Assembly: GCA_964492715.1 (NCBI GenBank)
Contig: CAZBLK010000002.1
Location: 62,001-126,000, forward strand
Origin: CAZBLK01 sp964492715
GTDB lineage: Bacteria > Bacillota > Clostridia > Lachnospirales > WRBF01
Direction of reading: 5' to 3'
DNA: 64,000 nt
The translations under genes and the position numbers were made by a program. Below, piece after piece: positions 26,289-35,282 of the stretch. Each line of letters opens with the position of its first letter. Within the stretch, counting starts at the first letter, position 1. The notes beneath the pieces were generated by a model, which made no database searches, had not been told where the DNA came from, and saw nothing but the letters and a program-made list of their open reading frames with translations.

Positions 26289-27194
26289 TTAACTTTTGCT
26301 TTTTAAAAACCCACCAAACCGACCTTCCGAAATAAACAACCCCAAAAGCGTAAAAAACATACCAACAACAGCCATTAAAGTAATTTTTTCACGCAAAATT
26401 ATAACAGAAGTTATAACAGTAATAACAGGCACCATGTAAATGTAAACACTCGTCTTAACCGCACCCAAAGTTTTAAGCGCAAAGTTCCACGTTGCAAAGC
26501 AAATAGCAGAAGCTAAAAGCCCCAAAAAAACAATGTTAAACAGATTAATAGGGTTTGCAAAACGTTCAAGCCCCAGCTTAAAATCAAAAAAGAAAAGAGC
26601 AGGAAGCATAAAAAGCAAACCATAGCTAAATACACGCCTTGTAGTTTGCACCGTGTTCAAACCAAAGCTTCCTATTTTCTTAGTAAAAATAGAATAAAAA
26701 GCCCAAACTAAAGCCGCCAAAATCGCAAGTATGTCACCAACAGGGTTAAGCTGCAAAGCAACACTTCCGTTAAAGCTAATTAGAAAAATGCCTAAAATTG
26801 CGGAAACAAATCCCAAAAAAAAGGAAGGTTTTTGCTTTTCACCGTCTAGTATAAAGTGTGCAACTATAGCTGTGAAAAACGGAGCAACAGAAATTATAAC
26901 CCCAACGTTTGAAGCCATTGTATATGTAAGTGCTATGTTTTCCAAAAGGAAATAAAGCGTAACTCCGCATAAGCCGGCACCGGCAAAAAGAAGCTCTTGC
27001 TTTTTTGTAGTGCCTTTAAGCCTTTTTGGTACAGCAATAAGCAAAGCAACTACGCCTATTAAAAAGCGGAAAAACAAAATTTCAATTGGGGTGAAGTCTT
27101 TTAAGAGAACTTTTGTTGAAATAAATGTAGTTCCCCAAACGATAACCGAAAAAAGTGCAAAGAGATGTCCTGTTAAATTATTTTTTGTTTTCAT
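26289..27194 (-). CDS. EamA/DMT family transporter
   Basis: Integral membrane exporter of the drug/metabolite superfamily, 301 residues with about ten hydrophobic segments and two EamA repeats. The N-terminal FSVIVWGTTFISTKVLL and FFRFLIGVVALL segments are typical. The substrate is unknown; relatives move amino acids or metabolites. A CAGGAGGGGTAAA ribosome site is present. It starts 15 bases after the rRNA methylase gene and is probably co-transcribed with it. Confidence 0.85.
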   Translation of the reverse strand: MKTKNNLTGHLFALFSVIVWGTTFISTKVLLKDFTPIEILFFRFLIGVVALLIAVPKRLKGTTKKQELLFAGAGLCGVTLYFLLENIALTYTMASNVGVIISVAPFFTAIVAHFILDGEKQKPSFFLGFVSAILGIFLISFNGSVALQLNPVGDILAILAALVWAFYSIFTKKIGSFGLNTVQTTRRVFSYGLLFMLPALFFFDFKLGLERFANPINLFNIVFLGLLASAICFATWNFALKTLGAVKTSVYIYMVPVITVITSVIILREKITLMAVVGMFFTLLGLFISEGRFGGFLKSKS

Positions 27195-27209
27195 TTTACC
27201 CCTCCTGCG

Positions 27210-27950
27210 CTATAGCCTTTGTCTTAAAACCTCATACATTAAAACACCGCAAGCAACTGAAGCGTTTAAAGACTCTGCCTTGCCGACCATTGGAATTTTA
27301 ACTAAAACATCGGCGTTGCTTGAAGCAAACTGTGAAAGCCCGTTTGCTTCGTTGCCTACCAAAAGAGCAACAGCTTCTTTTAAATTAACTTCATATGGTG
27401 TTGACAACCCTTTAAGATGTGAAGCAATTGTTTTGACTTTGTTTAATTTTAAGGTATCAAAGATATTGTCTATAGAAACGTTTGCAACAATTGGCAAATG
27501 AAAGATTGAACCAGCGGTTGAACGTACAACTTTTGGGTTGTAAATATCAACACAGCCTTCTGAAAGAATTATTCCGTCGCAGCCGCAAGCATCAGCAGTG
27601 CGGATTAGTGTGCCCATGTTTCCAGGGTCGTTTATACATTCGCCAACTACGATAAAAGCGTTTTCCTTTTTTATAAATTTTTCAAGGCTGTGGCTTAACT
27701 GGTTGCACACAGCCAAAATTCCTTGTGGTGTAACAGTGTCTGAAAGCTTGGCAAACTCGTTGTCGGTAAAAACGTGACACGTTCCATTTTCTTCGTATGT
27801 GGATATGTCGTTTTCGTCCACAAACGATTGTGAAAAAGCGTATGCCGACACAGAAAAAGCTTCGTCAACAAACTTTTTGCCCTCCACAACAAAAAGCGCC
27901 GCTTCATCACGAGCCTTTTTACTTTTTAAAGCGGCGATTTTTTTAGACAT
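27210..27950 (-). CDS. TrmH/SpoU family RNA methyltransferase
   Basis: SAM-dependent 2'-O-ribose methyltransferase with a SPOUT knot, likely acting on 23S rRNA. It has an N-terminal substrate-binding domain, then GECINDPGNMGTLIRTADACG (catalytic Asn/Arg region) and LLVGNEANGLS and LNASVACGVLMYE (SAM-binding knot). The ATG at 27950 gives 246 residues; a start 11 codons upstream lies in the end of ktrA. It follows ktrA with a 25-base gap. Confidence 0.85.
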   Translation of the reverse strand: MSKKIAALKSKKARDEAALFVVEGKKFVDEAFSVSAYAFSQSFVDENDISTYEENGTCHVFTDNEFAKLSDTVTPQGILAVCNQLSHSLEKFIKKENAFIVVGECINDPGNMGTLIRTADACGCDGIILSEGCVDIYNPKVVRSTAGSIFHLPIVANVSIDNIFDTLKLNKVKTIASHLKGLSTPYEVNLKEAVALLVGNEANGLSQFASSNADVLVKIPMVGKAESLNASVACGVLMYEVLRQRL

Positions 27951-27975
27951 ATTTAAGCTGCCTTTAATTAAACTA

Positions 27976-28662
27976 CTAGCCAACTATGCCACCGACTTTT
28001 GATTTTGACTTGCTTCTCATGCGCTGAATGTTTGCAGTTTCGCCGACAACTACAAGAATGTCTGTTTCCTCGATAACCTCGTTAGGGTTTAAAGAAACCA
28101 TAACTCGCTTGCCACGGCGGATTGCAACGACATTAAGCCCAGCTTGCGCACGAATGTTTGCCTTTTGAATTGAAAGACCAGCCCATTCGTCAAGCGGTTC
28201 AATTTCTGCAATTGTAAATTGCTCTGAAAGGTTTATATAATCAATTACGTTTGTTGTAATAAGGCTTGTAGCTACACGAGCGCCCATTTCCCATTCGGGA
28301 AGAACAACTCTGTCTGCGCCCACTTTTTCGAGTATATTTTTTTGCTTGTTGTCCCTTGCTTTTGAAAGGACATACTTTGCGCCTTGCTCTTTTGCTATAA
28401 GCGTAGCCATTACGCTTGACTCTAGGTTTGTGCCTATTGCAACTATAACCACATCAAAGTTTCCAAGCCCTAGCTTTTTCATTGCGTTTTCGTCTGTTAC
28501 GTCGGCTTGAACTACATATGTTGCAAAACGTGAAACTTCTTGAACTATGTCGGCGTCGGCGTCACATGCAAGGACATTAAAGCCGTTTTCTGAAAGCGTT
28601 TTAACTATGCTGCTACCAAACCTGCCTAAGCCTAATACTGCAAACTGCTTTGTTTTTGACAT
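27976..28662 (-). CDS. ktrA: KtrA/TrkA potassium uptake regulatory subunit
   Basis: Cytoplasmic RCK gating ring of a Ktr potassium transporter, 228 residues. An N-terminal Rossmann RCK_N (VLGLGRFGSSIVKTL, then the acidic residue of ACDADAD) is followed by a C-terminal RCK_C domain (about 140-220). It pairs with the upstream ktrB. I chose the ATG at 28662 because AGGAGAG lies upstream; the longer frame crosses a repeat. Confidence 0.92.
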   Translation of the reverse strand: MSKTKQFAVLGLGRFGSSIVKTLSENGFNVLACDADADIVQEVSRFATYVVQADVTDENAMKKLGLGNFDVVIVAIGTNLESSVMATLIAKEQGAKYVLSKARDNKQKNILEKVGADRVVLPEWEMGARVATSLITTNVIDYINLSEQFTIAEIEPLDEWAGLSIQKANIRAQAGLNVVAIRRGKRVMVSLNPNEVIEETDILVVVGETANIQRMRSKSKSKVGGIVG

Positions 28663-28699
28663 TTCTTTCTCTCCTATTTTAAAGGGGCTATAAAAGATT

Positions 28700-28754
28700 A
28701 AAACCTTGGGGACTCTGTCCCCAAACCCCTGCAAGGGGTGAACCACTTGACCCC
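28700..28754. repeat. Double-hairpin repeat, copy 8 (between ktrB and ktrA)
   Basis: Degenerate copy (CCTTGGGGACTCTGTCCCC, AAGGGGTGAACCACTTGACC) in the intergenic gap of the ktrBA operon. Confidence 0.7.
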
Positions 28755-28780
28755 ATTTTTGTTGTTAGAGTTTTATACTT

Positions 28781-30229
28781 CTATCCTACAAATACTTTTT
28801 CTTCTGGGTATAAAATGCTTTTGTCGGCTGTTAGTTGTTTTATTGAAAGACCTACAGCTACTGTAATTGGGCCAAGCCTGCCTATAAACATGCAAATGCA
28901 AATTACAATTTTACCCATAACAGAAAGGTACGGTGTTAGCCCAAGTGTAAGACCAACTGTGCCTACGGCCGAAGCTGCTTCAAAAAGATAGTCCGTAAGT
29001 GTGCCGTCAAAGGCTGTGTGCGCTTCGGTTATGCTTAAAATCATTGTTGCGGCAATTATAACCGTTAAGTTCATTATAACTACGGCAAGTGATTTTTGCA
29101 AAATGCTAAGTGGCAAGCTTCTTTTATGTATTTCAATTGAGTTTTTGCCGTTAACTACAGAAACAACAGAAAGCAAAATTATACTAAAAGTAACAGTCTT
29201 AACACCGCCTGCCGTTCCGCCTGGCGAGCCGCCTACGAACATTAAAATAATAGTCATAAGCTGCGATTCTGGCATTAGCCCAGACTGGCTAATTGAGTTA
29301 AACCCTGCTGTTCTAGGCGTAACGGACTGAAAAAGTGCAGCAATAAATTTATCAAAAAGGTTTAGTGGTGCTAGTGTAAGCTCGTTATTAAATTCTGCTG
29401 CAAAAAAGAAAACTGTTCCCAAAGCAATTAAAAACGCTGAAACTTCTAAAACAAGCCTGCTGTGCAAAGAAAGCCTTCCCCAAAAACTGTGTAGTGAAAA
29501 GTTTATGTCTTTTTTAGAGCTACTAATTGTTTTTAAAAGGTCAAGCCAAACCGTAAAGCCCAAGCCACCCAAAATTATCAAAAGCATAATCGTAATTGAA
29601 ATAATTGTGTCGTGGACGTATGGCATAAGGCTAGAGTCGCTTAAAACGTCGAAGCCAGCGTTGCAAAAAGCAGAAATAGAGTGAAACACACCGTTAAAAA
29701 CGGCAGCCTTAAAAGGCATGTCGTAAGTAAAGAAAAACTTTAGGAACAAAATAACGGCAGCTATAAACTCGAAAACAAAAGTAAGCAAAACAACGTTTCT
29801 TGCAAGGCGAACCATGCCTGTTAAGTCGTCTTGGTTAAGCGATTGCTGTATAACAAGCCTTTCACGAAGCGTAATTTTCCTTCCTGTAAAAATGATTGCT
29901 GTTGTAAACAGCGACATAAAGCCCAAGCCGCCAATTTGTATTAAAAAAAGAATGACAACTTTTCCAAAAAGCGTCCAATGTTCAAGTGTGTTTACGACAA
30001 CAAGCCCTGTTACACAAACTGCCGAGGTTGACGTAAAAAAGGCGTTTAAAAAGCCAATGCTTTTTCCATCGTTGCTTGCAATTGGCAAGGAAAGTAAAAA
30101 TGCCCCAATTAAAATTACAATTAAAAAGCCATAGACAATAATTTGTGTTGTCTTTAGCTTCGACACAAACGCTTTGATCTTGTTAAAAACAGTAAAACCC
30201 TGTGACTTTTCGTCATCAGTCCCAAACAA
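28781..30229 (-). CDS. ktrB: KtrB/TrkH potassium transporter membrane subunit
   Basis: Potassium-translocating membrane protein, 482 residues with the four M1-P-M2 repeats of the Trk/Ktr/HKT superfamily. Selectivity-loop segments are visible: STSAVCVTGLVV, FCNAGFDVLSD, GSPGGTAGGVKT and ASAVGTVGLTLG. The start is a TTG, with GGAGTG about 10 bases upstream. ktrA follows. Confidence 0.92.
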   Translation of the reverse strand: MFGTDDEKSQGFTVFNKIKAFVSKLKTTQIIVYGFLIVILIGAFLLSLPIASNDGKSIGFLNAFFTSTSAVCVTGLVVVNTLEHWTLFGKVVILFLIQIGGLGFMSLFTTAIIFTGRKITLRERLVIQQSLNQDDLTGMVRLARNVVLLTFVFEFIAAVILFLKFFFTYDMPFKAAVFNGVFHSISAFCNAGFDVLSDSSLMPYVHDTIISITIMLLIILGGLGFTVWLDLLKTISSSKKDINFSLHSFWGRLSLHSRLVLEVSAFLIALGTVFFFAAEFNNELTLAPLNLFDKFIAALFQSVTPRTAGFNSISQSGLMPESQLMTIILMFVGGSPGGTAGGVKTVTFSIILLSVVSVVNGKNSIEIHKRSLPLSILQKSLAVVIMNLTVIIAATMILSITEAHTAFDGTLTDYLFEAASAVGTVGLTLGLTPYLSVMGKIVICICMFIGRLGPITVAVGLSIKQLTADKSILYPEEKVFVG

Positions 30230-30312
30230 TTTTGGTCACACTCCAAAAGTAAAAGTTCAAGCTGTGGAGCAAATGCGCCACAGCCTACAGTTAGCTTATA
30301 TTAAAGTTTATA

Positions 30313-31152
30313 TTAATAAGAAACGATAATGCCACCGCTTCGTGCATATGTCGAGCAAAGCCCAGTCATTTCAAAAATTAAAATGTCTTTGAAATTTATT
30401 CCTCTTTTTAAAACTTCTTCTTTAAGCTGTTGTGCTTTTTCAAACGCCCTACAGTGAGAAATGCCGAGTATACGTTCTTCAAAGTTGAAGTTGTCCTTTA
30501 AAATTGCATCAACAAGCTTTTTCATAGAGTTTTTGTAGCCCCTTGCCTTGTCATAAAGCTTTATTTCGCCGTTTTCTGCCGTGCAAATTGGCTTAATGGA
30601 AAGGACAGAAGCAATTTTTGCAACAAGTGGGTCCATGCGTCCAGTTTTAACAAGGTTGTCAAATTTGTCCAAGATGAAATATGTACGCATGTTTTCAATA
30701 AATTTAGTTACTTGTTCAATAATTTCATTGTCCGAAAACCCATTATGCGCAAGCTCATTAATTTTTATAGCAATTACTGTTTCAGCAACAGAAGCTGAAA
30801 GGCTGTCAAAAACGTGAATTAGCTTTTTGCCTATGTCGTCAAAATACATTTGGCGTGCTGCCATTGCACTTGAGAAAGAGCCTGAAAGCTTTGCTGAAAG
30901 AGTAATTACAAAAACACTTAAATCGTTTTTATAACCTTCCAAGTAATGCTCTGGAGAAGGAGCTGCTGTTTTTGTAAGAGTGCTGCTTTTGTCGCAAGCG
31001 TCTATATAGCTTGAAACGTCAAGTGTTTGGTCGTCAACGTAAATTTCGTCTCCTAGTTGCAAAGTAAGCGGCGCACGTTCTACTTCTAAGTTATATTTTG
31101 CTTTAACTTCTTCGTTAAATTCACAGCCGCTGTCTGCAATTATTTTCACCAT
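30313..31152 (-). CDS. DegV family fatty-acid-binding protein
   Basis: Fatty-acid-binding fold protein (FakB-like) that presents fatty acids to the kinase FakA; 279 residues. The DegV signatures are present: IADSGCEFN at the N-terminus, TKTAAPSPEHYLE, and VITLSAKLSGSFSSA around the ligand site, with GRMDP mid-protein. It is a single gene, not next to a fakA. The ligand is unknown. Confidence 0.88.
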   Translation of the reverse strand: MVKIIADSGCEFNEEVKAKYNLEVERAPLTLQLGDEIYVDDQTLDVSSYIDACDKSSTLTKTAAPSPEHYLEGYKNDLSVFVITLSAKLSGSFSSAMAARQMYFDDIGKKLIHVFDSLSASVAETVIAIKINELAHNGFSDNEIIEQVTKFIENMRTYFILDKFDNLVKTGRMDPLVAKIASVLSIKPICTAENGEIKLYDKARGYKNSMKKLVDAILKDNFNFEERILGISHCRAFEKAQQLKEEVLKRGINFKDILIFEMTGLCSTYARSGGIIVSY

Positions 31153-31176
31153 AAACTAAACCCCTATCTTCAAGTA

Positions 31177-31277
31177 ATACTAATTTCAGATTAATACATA
31201 GATAACCGAAGGCAGAAACCATAGTGCGTTTTGTGTTTTGCCTGAAAGTTATCTGTGATTTTAATCGGAATTTGTAT
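31177..31277. repeat. 101-bp foldback element (ATACTAATTC family), copy B
   Basis: Closely matches the complement of copy A at 24914-25018, including the shared core GTTTTGTGTTTTG. It lies upstream of the DegV gene. Confidence 0.7.
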
Positions 31278-31404
31278 AAGTTGGTTCTTTCGGCATTTAT
31301 TTTTTAATTTCAGCCGCATTTAATACATTATAGCATATATAAAAAAATTTACTACAATATTTTAAAAAAGTTTGTTAAAATTTTTAAACGAAGTAATGAA
31401 GTAC

Positions 31405-31436
31405 CCCCTGCAAAAGCACTTCTGCTAAAGCAGGGG
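31405..31436. terminator. Stem-loop after the small Cys protein gene
   Basis: CCCCTGC/GCAGGGG arms with flanking GTA/TAC pairing, 6 bases beyond the stop of the small minus-strand ORF. No T run. Confidence 0.45.
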
Positions 31437-31442
31437 ATACTA

Positions 31443-31622
31443 CTAGCAAAATAAATCTGTGTAGGGGCTTTTTTCATCTGCAACGTCCATGCCACAGTTT
31501 CTGTTGTTAAAGTAAACACAGTCTTTGCAGCTTTCAGATGAATTTGTTTTATGCGGTGCTGTTGTGTGCTGGTCTATAGAACGGTAATGTGAACAGTTTT
31601 TAATTTTTTTGCTGGTAAACAT
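31443..31622 (-). CDS. Small Cys-containing protein (59 aa)
   Basis: Short frame encoding a hydrophilic protein with five cysteines: C10, the pair CKDC at about 32-35, C43 and the C-terminal C59. AAGGGAG lies about 10 bases before the ATG, and a stem-loop follows the stop. Cysteine spacing suggests metal binding. I do not recognise the family. It lies alone between degV and radC. Confidence 0.5.
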   Translation of the reverse strand: MFTSKKIKNCSHYRSIDQHTTAPHKTNSSESCKDCVYFNNRNCGMDVADEKSPYTDLFC

Positions 31623-31764
31623 AGATTGTTCGCTCCCTTTTCAATGTTTCATAATACATATATTAATTTTGTCCGTTTATAAAGCAAAATATGCTTGTAG
31701 TGCCTGTGCTTTCAGTGTATAATTTGTTTTGTAAAAAATTACAAAATTCGGAAAAGGTGTTTTG

Positions 31765-32451
31765 ATGAAGGAAAACCTCCATGCAGGCCACCGCCAGCGT
31801 GTTCGTGAAAAATTTATGCAATCGGGGCTAGATTCATTTAACGACGTTCAAATTGTGGAGCTTCTTCTTTTTTACTGTGTTCCTAGGCGTGACACAAACG
31901 AGCTTGCGCACATTTTGCTAAACGAGTTTGGAACACTGCATAACTTGCTTGAAGCCGACCCTTTAGACATTATGCGGCGCACAGGTTTAAGCGAGTCTGC
32001 GGCTGTTTTTCTTTCTTTAATTCCGCAGGTTACTATGCGCTACTCAAAAAGCAAGTGGGACAAGCGCCAGTGCATAGACACTTCAAAAAAAGCTGGGGAA
32101 TATGCTGTTTCTTTGTATTATGGCAAAACGGTTGAATGTTTTTACTTAATTTGCCTTGATAAACAGCAAAACTTAATTCATGCCGAGCTTATGAACAAAG
32201 GCACAACAGACGCTGCACCTGTTTACCCACGGCAAATTGTTGAAGTAGCTTTAAAACACCGTGCAAGCTATGTGCTTATTACACACAACCACCCAGGCGG
32301 AAGCCTAGAGCCTTCACATGACGACATTGTTGCAACTAAAAAAATTATTAAAGCGTTAAAGACCGTTGACATTTTTGTCATTGACCACATTATTGTTGCA
32401 GGCGAAGCGTATTTAAGCTTTTCTGAAAAAAAGATATTTCCAAAGGATTAA
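31765..32451 (+). CDS. radC: RadC-family JAB-domain protein
   Basis: The 228-residue protein has an N-terminal helix-hairpin-helix-like region and a C-terminal JAB/MPN metalloprotease-like domain with the THNHPGG...SHDD motif (zinc ligands His, His, Asp). RadC proteins are widespread in Bacillota and their role, once tied to DNA repair, is not settled. An in-frame TTG precedes the ATG; AAAAGGTG upstream supports the ATG. Monocistronic. Confidence 0.9.
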   Translation: MKENLHAGHRQRVREKFMQSGLDSFNDVQIVELLLFYCVPRRDTNELAHILLNEFGTLHNLLEADPLDIMRRTGLSESAAVFLSLIPQVTMRYSKSKWDKRQCIDTSKKAGEYAVSLYYGKTVECFYLICLDKQQNLIHAELMNKGTTDAAPVYPRQIVEVALKHRASYVLITHNHPGGSLEPSHDDIVATKKIIKALKTVDIFVIDHIIVAGEAYLSFSEKKIFPKD

Positions 32452-32471
32452 ATAAAAACATTAGTTTTTTA

Positions 32472-32635
32472 AGAGCCTGTTCAGAATCTCCTTTTGAAGT
32501 ATTTTTGAGATAATTTTTTGTTCTGCAAGGAAGTGCCGACGACGCATATTCGCAGAATATATGCTAGGAGGCACTGACTATGCAGAACGGAAAATTAGCC
32601 AAAAATGCAAATAATTGAGATTCTGAACAGGCTCT
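32472..32635. repeat. 164-bp MITE-like element with AGAGCCTGTTCAG ends, copy 1
   Basis: Perfect 19-bp terminal inverted repeats (AGAGCCTGTTCAGAATCTC). Internal arms GTTCTGCA/TGCAGAAC and AGTGCC/GGCACT let the whole element fold back. A near-identical copy is at 37822-37985. Confidence 0.85.
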
Positions 32636-32840
32636 AAGAGGTGAAGTTGGTTCAATTTTACTATGATTATTGTATACTTCATTTCCTGTCAAACACTATT
32701 CTTCAAATAAGTTGGTCCATAATAGAAATTTATAAATAAAAAATTTTTCTGTGTAAAGAATGTCTTACATAAAATGGTATAATATAAGCACTGTTTTAAA
32801 ATATTTGTGTAAAAGGCCGTGTTGAAGGGGGAGTCTGTTT

Positions 32841-35060
32841 ATGATTAGGCTTTTGCAAAAAATGAAAATTAACGTTAGGTTGCTTCTAGGGTTTGGAATT
32901 TTAATTATTTTAATTGTAATAATGTCCTCGACATCAATTAATAACATAAATTTAATTGCAAAACAAACAGAAAACTATGCGCAACGTACATATCCAAACT
33001 CAAACAAGCTTTGGACAATTAGGAGAGACTTGGTTTCTACTCAAAGATACATACTTCAAGGAACAATTGCTTCTCACACAACAGAGGTTAGAACGCTTTT
33101 TTCAAAAGCGAAGGCAGACTTGGACGAAAGTGTTTCTACTGTTCAAGAATTAATGAAAACAGAAGCACAGCTTCAAGAAGGGCTTGCTAAAGTAGAAGTT
33201 GCGCTTAAATCACTTTACCCTATTTTGGAAAAAATTCAAAATTTTTGCGAAGGCGGAACGCCGACATACGCCATAGCTTCGTTTAACAACGAGTTTGTTG
33301 GGGCGTTTAACAAGGCTAACGAAGCTGTTTTAGAAATTTATAACATTCAAGTTGATAATGCTGCTTTGCAGGAACAAATTTCGGATAATGTAAAAAATTC
33401 TTCAATTATTCTCATTGTTGGGCTTTCGCTTGTTTGCTTGGTTTTTTCGGTTGTTATTTCGCTTGTTATAACAAGAAGCATTACAAAGCCGCTTAATGAA
33501 GCCGAAAAAAGCGCAAGAGAAGTTGCAAACGGAAATTTGGGTGTAAACATTCGTGTAACAACAAACGACGAAATTGGTGCGCTTGTTAAGTCGTTCATTC
33601 AAGTGCGTGACGTTTTCCGTACTCTTGTAGACAAAATAGTTGATTTGGCAGAAGACTTTGACAAAGGTGACATTGACGTACGCATTTCAGAAGACGAGTT
33701 TAAAGGCGACTTTAAACATGCGGCAAGCGAAGTAAACATGATGGTTGATGGAATTATTAAAGACAACCTTTCAATTGTTGAATGTTTAAATTGGTTTGAG
33801 CATGGGCACTTTGACATTAATATTAAGCCTATGCCTGGCAAAAAAGCTGTTGCAAGCAAGGCGCTTGAAACATTGCAGTCAAACCTGCTGACTGTAAGCG
33901 GCGACTTGTCACACCTTATAGATGCGGCAATTGAAGGAAGGCTTGACGCAAGCTTAGATACCAGTAAGTATGAAGGCGACTGGCAAAAGCTTGCGCTTGG
34001 GCTTAACAAGCTTCTTAAAGTTATAAACGAGCCGATTGCAGAAGCCAACAATATGCTTGAGGAGTTATCTGAGGGGCACTTCGATGTACACGTAAGCAAA
34101 GGCTACAAAGGCAGCTTTGCGGTGATGATGGACTCTTTTGAAAAAATGGTTAAAACTGTTGGGTTGTATATTGATGAAATTACAACTACGCTTGACACAA
34201 TTGCTTCTGGCGACTTTAGGCAAGGCATTTCAAGGGAATATGTAGGGCAGTTTAGCAACATAAAAACTTCAATAAACAGCATAGTTGACACTATGAAAGT
34301 GACGATTACAGAAATTCGCTCTGCTTCGGAAAATGTGCTTTTGGGCGCACAGCAAATTTCTGGCACGTCCATGAACTTGGCTAGCAGTGCTTCGACACAG
34401 GCACTTTCGCTTGATAAGTTGAACTATTCAATTTCGGCTATAAATGAGCAAACGTCGGCTAGTGCAGACAAGGCTAAAAATGCAAACGAGCTTTCGCAAC
34501 ATGCAATTGAAAACGCACAAAGCGGAAACAAAGAAATGTTTAAAATGCTTAAATCAATGGACGACATTAAAGAGTCGTCACGGAACATTTCAAAAATCAT
34601 TAAAGTAATTGACGACATTGCTTTCCAAACGAACTTGCTTGCGCTTAACGCTTCTGTTGAAGCGGCTCGTGCAGGGCAGCACGGCAAAGGGTTTGCTGTT
34701 GTTGCAGAGGAAGTTCGCTCGCTTGCAGGGCGCAGCCAAACTGCCGCCAGGGAAACTTCTGAATTAATTGAAGACACTATTAGAAAGGTGAATGACGGAA
34801 CAAAAATTGCACAGCTTACAGCAGAGGGGCTTTCTGCAATTGTTTCTTCAACTGATAGTATTACTGAAATTATTGCTGAAATATTTAACTCTGCACAGCA
34901 GCAAGCAAGCGGAATTTCTCAGCTTGCTATAGGCATTAACCAAGTGTCGAACGTTGTACAGGAAACGTCGTCTACTTCAGAAGAAACGGCGGCTGCTGCC
35001 GAAGAACTTAACGGGCAGTCTGATATTTTGGCTAGAATGGTTGGACAGTTTAAAGTTTGA
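32841..35060 (+). CDS. Methyl-accepting chemotaxis protein with tandem HAMP-like domains
   Basis: A 739-residue transmembrane chemoreceptor. TM1 is at about 13-35, a small four-helix-bundle type periplasmic domain at about 36-185, and TM2 at about 188-212. A HAMP domain (about 213-265) is followed by further HAMP-like units to about 490, with recurring DVRISEDEF, DASLDTSKYEGDW and FDVHVSKGYKGSF strands. A C-terminal signalling domain contains the tip motif IAFQTNLLALNASVEAARAG. It signals to CheA/CheW. No che genes are nearby. GGGGGAG precedes the ATG and a terminator follows the stop. Confidence 0.92.
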   Translation: MIRLLQKMKINVRLLLGFGILIILIVIMSSTSINNINLIAKQTENYAQRTYPNSNKLWTIRRDLVSTQRYILQGTIASHTTEVRTLFSKAKADLDESVSTVQELMKTEAQLQEGLAKVEVALKSLYPILEKIQNFCEGGTPTYAIASFNNEFVGAFNKANEAVLEIYNIQVDNAALQEQISDNVKNSSIILIVGLSLVCLVFSVVISLVITRSITKPLNEAEKSAREVANGNLGVNIRVTTNDEIGALVKSFIQVRDVFRTLVDKIVDLAEDFDKGDIDVRISEDEFKGDFKHAASEVNMMVDGIIKDNLSIVECLNWFEHGHFDINIKPMPGKKAVASKALETLQSNLLTVSGDLSHLIDAAIEGRLDASLDTSKYEGDWQKLALGLNKLLKVINEPIAEANNMLEELSEGHFDVHVSKGYKGSFAVMMDSFEKMVKTVGLYIDEITTTLDTIASGDFRQGISREYVGQFSNIKTSINSIVDTMKVTITEIRSASENVLLGAQQISGTSMNLASSASTQALSLDKLNYSISAINEQTSASADKAKNANELSQHAIENAQSGNKEMFKMLKSMDDIKESSRNISKIIKVIDDIAFQTNLLALNASVEAARAGQHGKGFAVVAEEVRSLAGRSQTAARETSELIEDTIRKVNDGTKIAQLTAEGLSAIVSSTDSITEIIAEIFNSAQQQASGISQLAIGINQVSNVVQETSSTSEETAAAAEELNGQSDILARMVGQFKV

Positions 35061-35073
35061 TGCTGTGGTTTTT

Positions 35074-35100
35074 CCCCGCTTTTACAGCGGGGATTTTTTT
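35074..35100 (+). terminator. Rho-independent terminator of the chemoreceptor gene
   Basis: CCCCGC-loop-GCGGGG stem followed by ATTTTTTT, 14 bases after the stop codon. Confidence 0.9.
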
Positions 35101-35117
35101 GTGTTAAGAAAGCTGAA

Positions 35118-35153
35118 TATAGCAATTTGAGTTTTTGTAGTCACCAATCCATT
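35118..35153. repeat. Half of a TATAGCAATTTGAG foldback element
   Basis: TATAGCAATTTGAG...GTCACCAATCCATT matches the arm at 4899-4951 and resembles the left arm of the element at 38452. No right arm is evident. Confidence 0.5.
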
Positions 35154-35208
35154 GATTTTTTATGGCAAACTGGTAAACATCTTTATCAAATTTATTTTTG
35201 ACAACTAC

Positions 35209-35261
35209 TTGACAATACACCTACACTGTGTTAATGTAACTATACAAACAACATGTAGGTG
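35209..35261 (+). promoter_or_regulatory. blaI-like promoter with overlapping operator palindrome
   Basis: TTGACA (35209-35214), a 17-base spacer and TAATGT (35232-35237). An inverted repeat CACCTACA (35218-35225) / TGTAGGTG (35254-35261) brackets the -10 and start region. Internal TACA...TGTA half-sites resemble BlaI/MecI operators. Confidence 0.7.
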
Positions 35262-35282
35262 AAGTTGAAATGGAGGTGTGGT

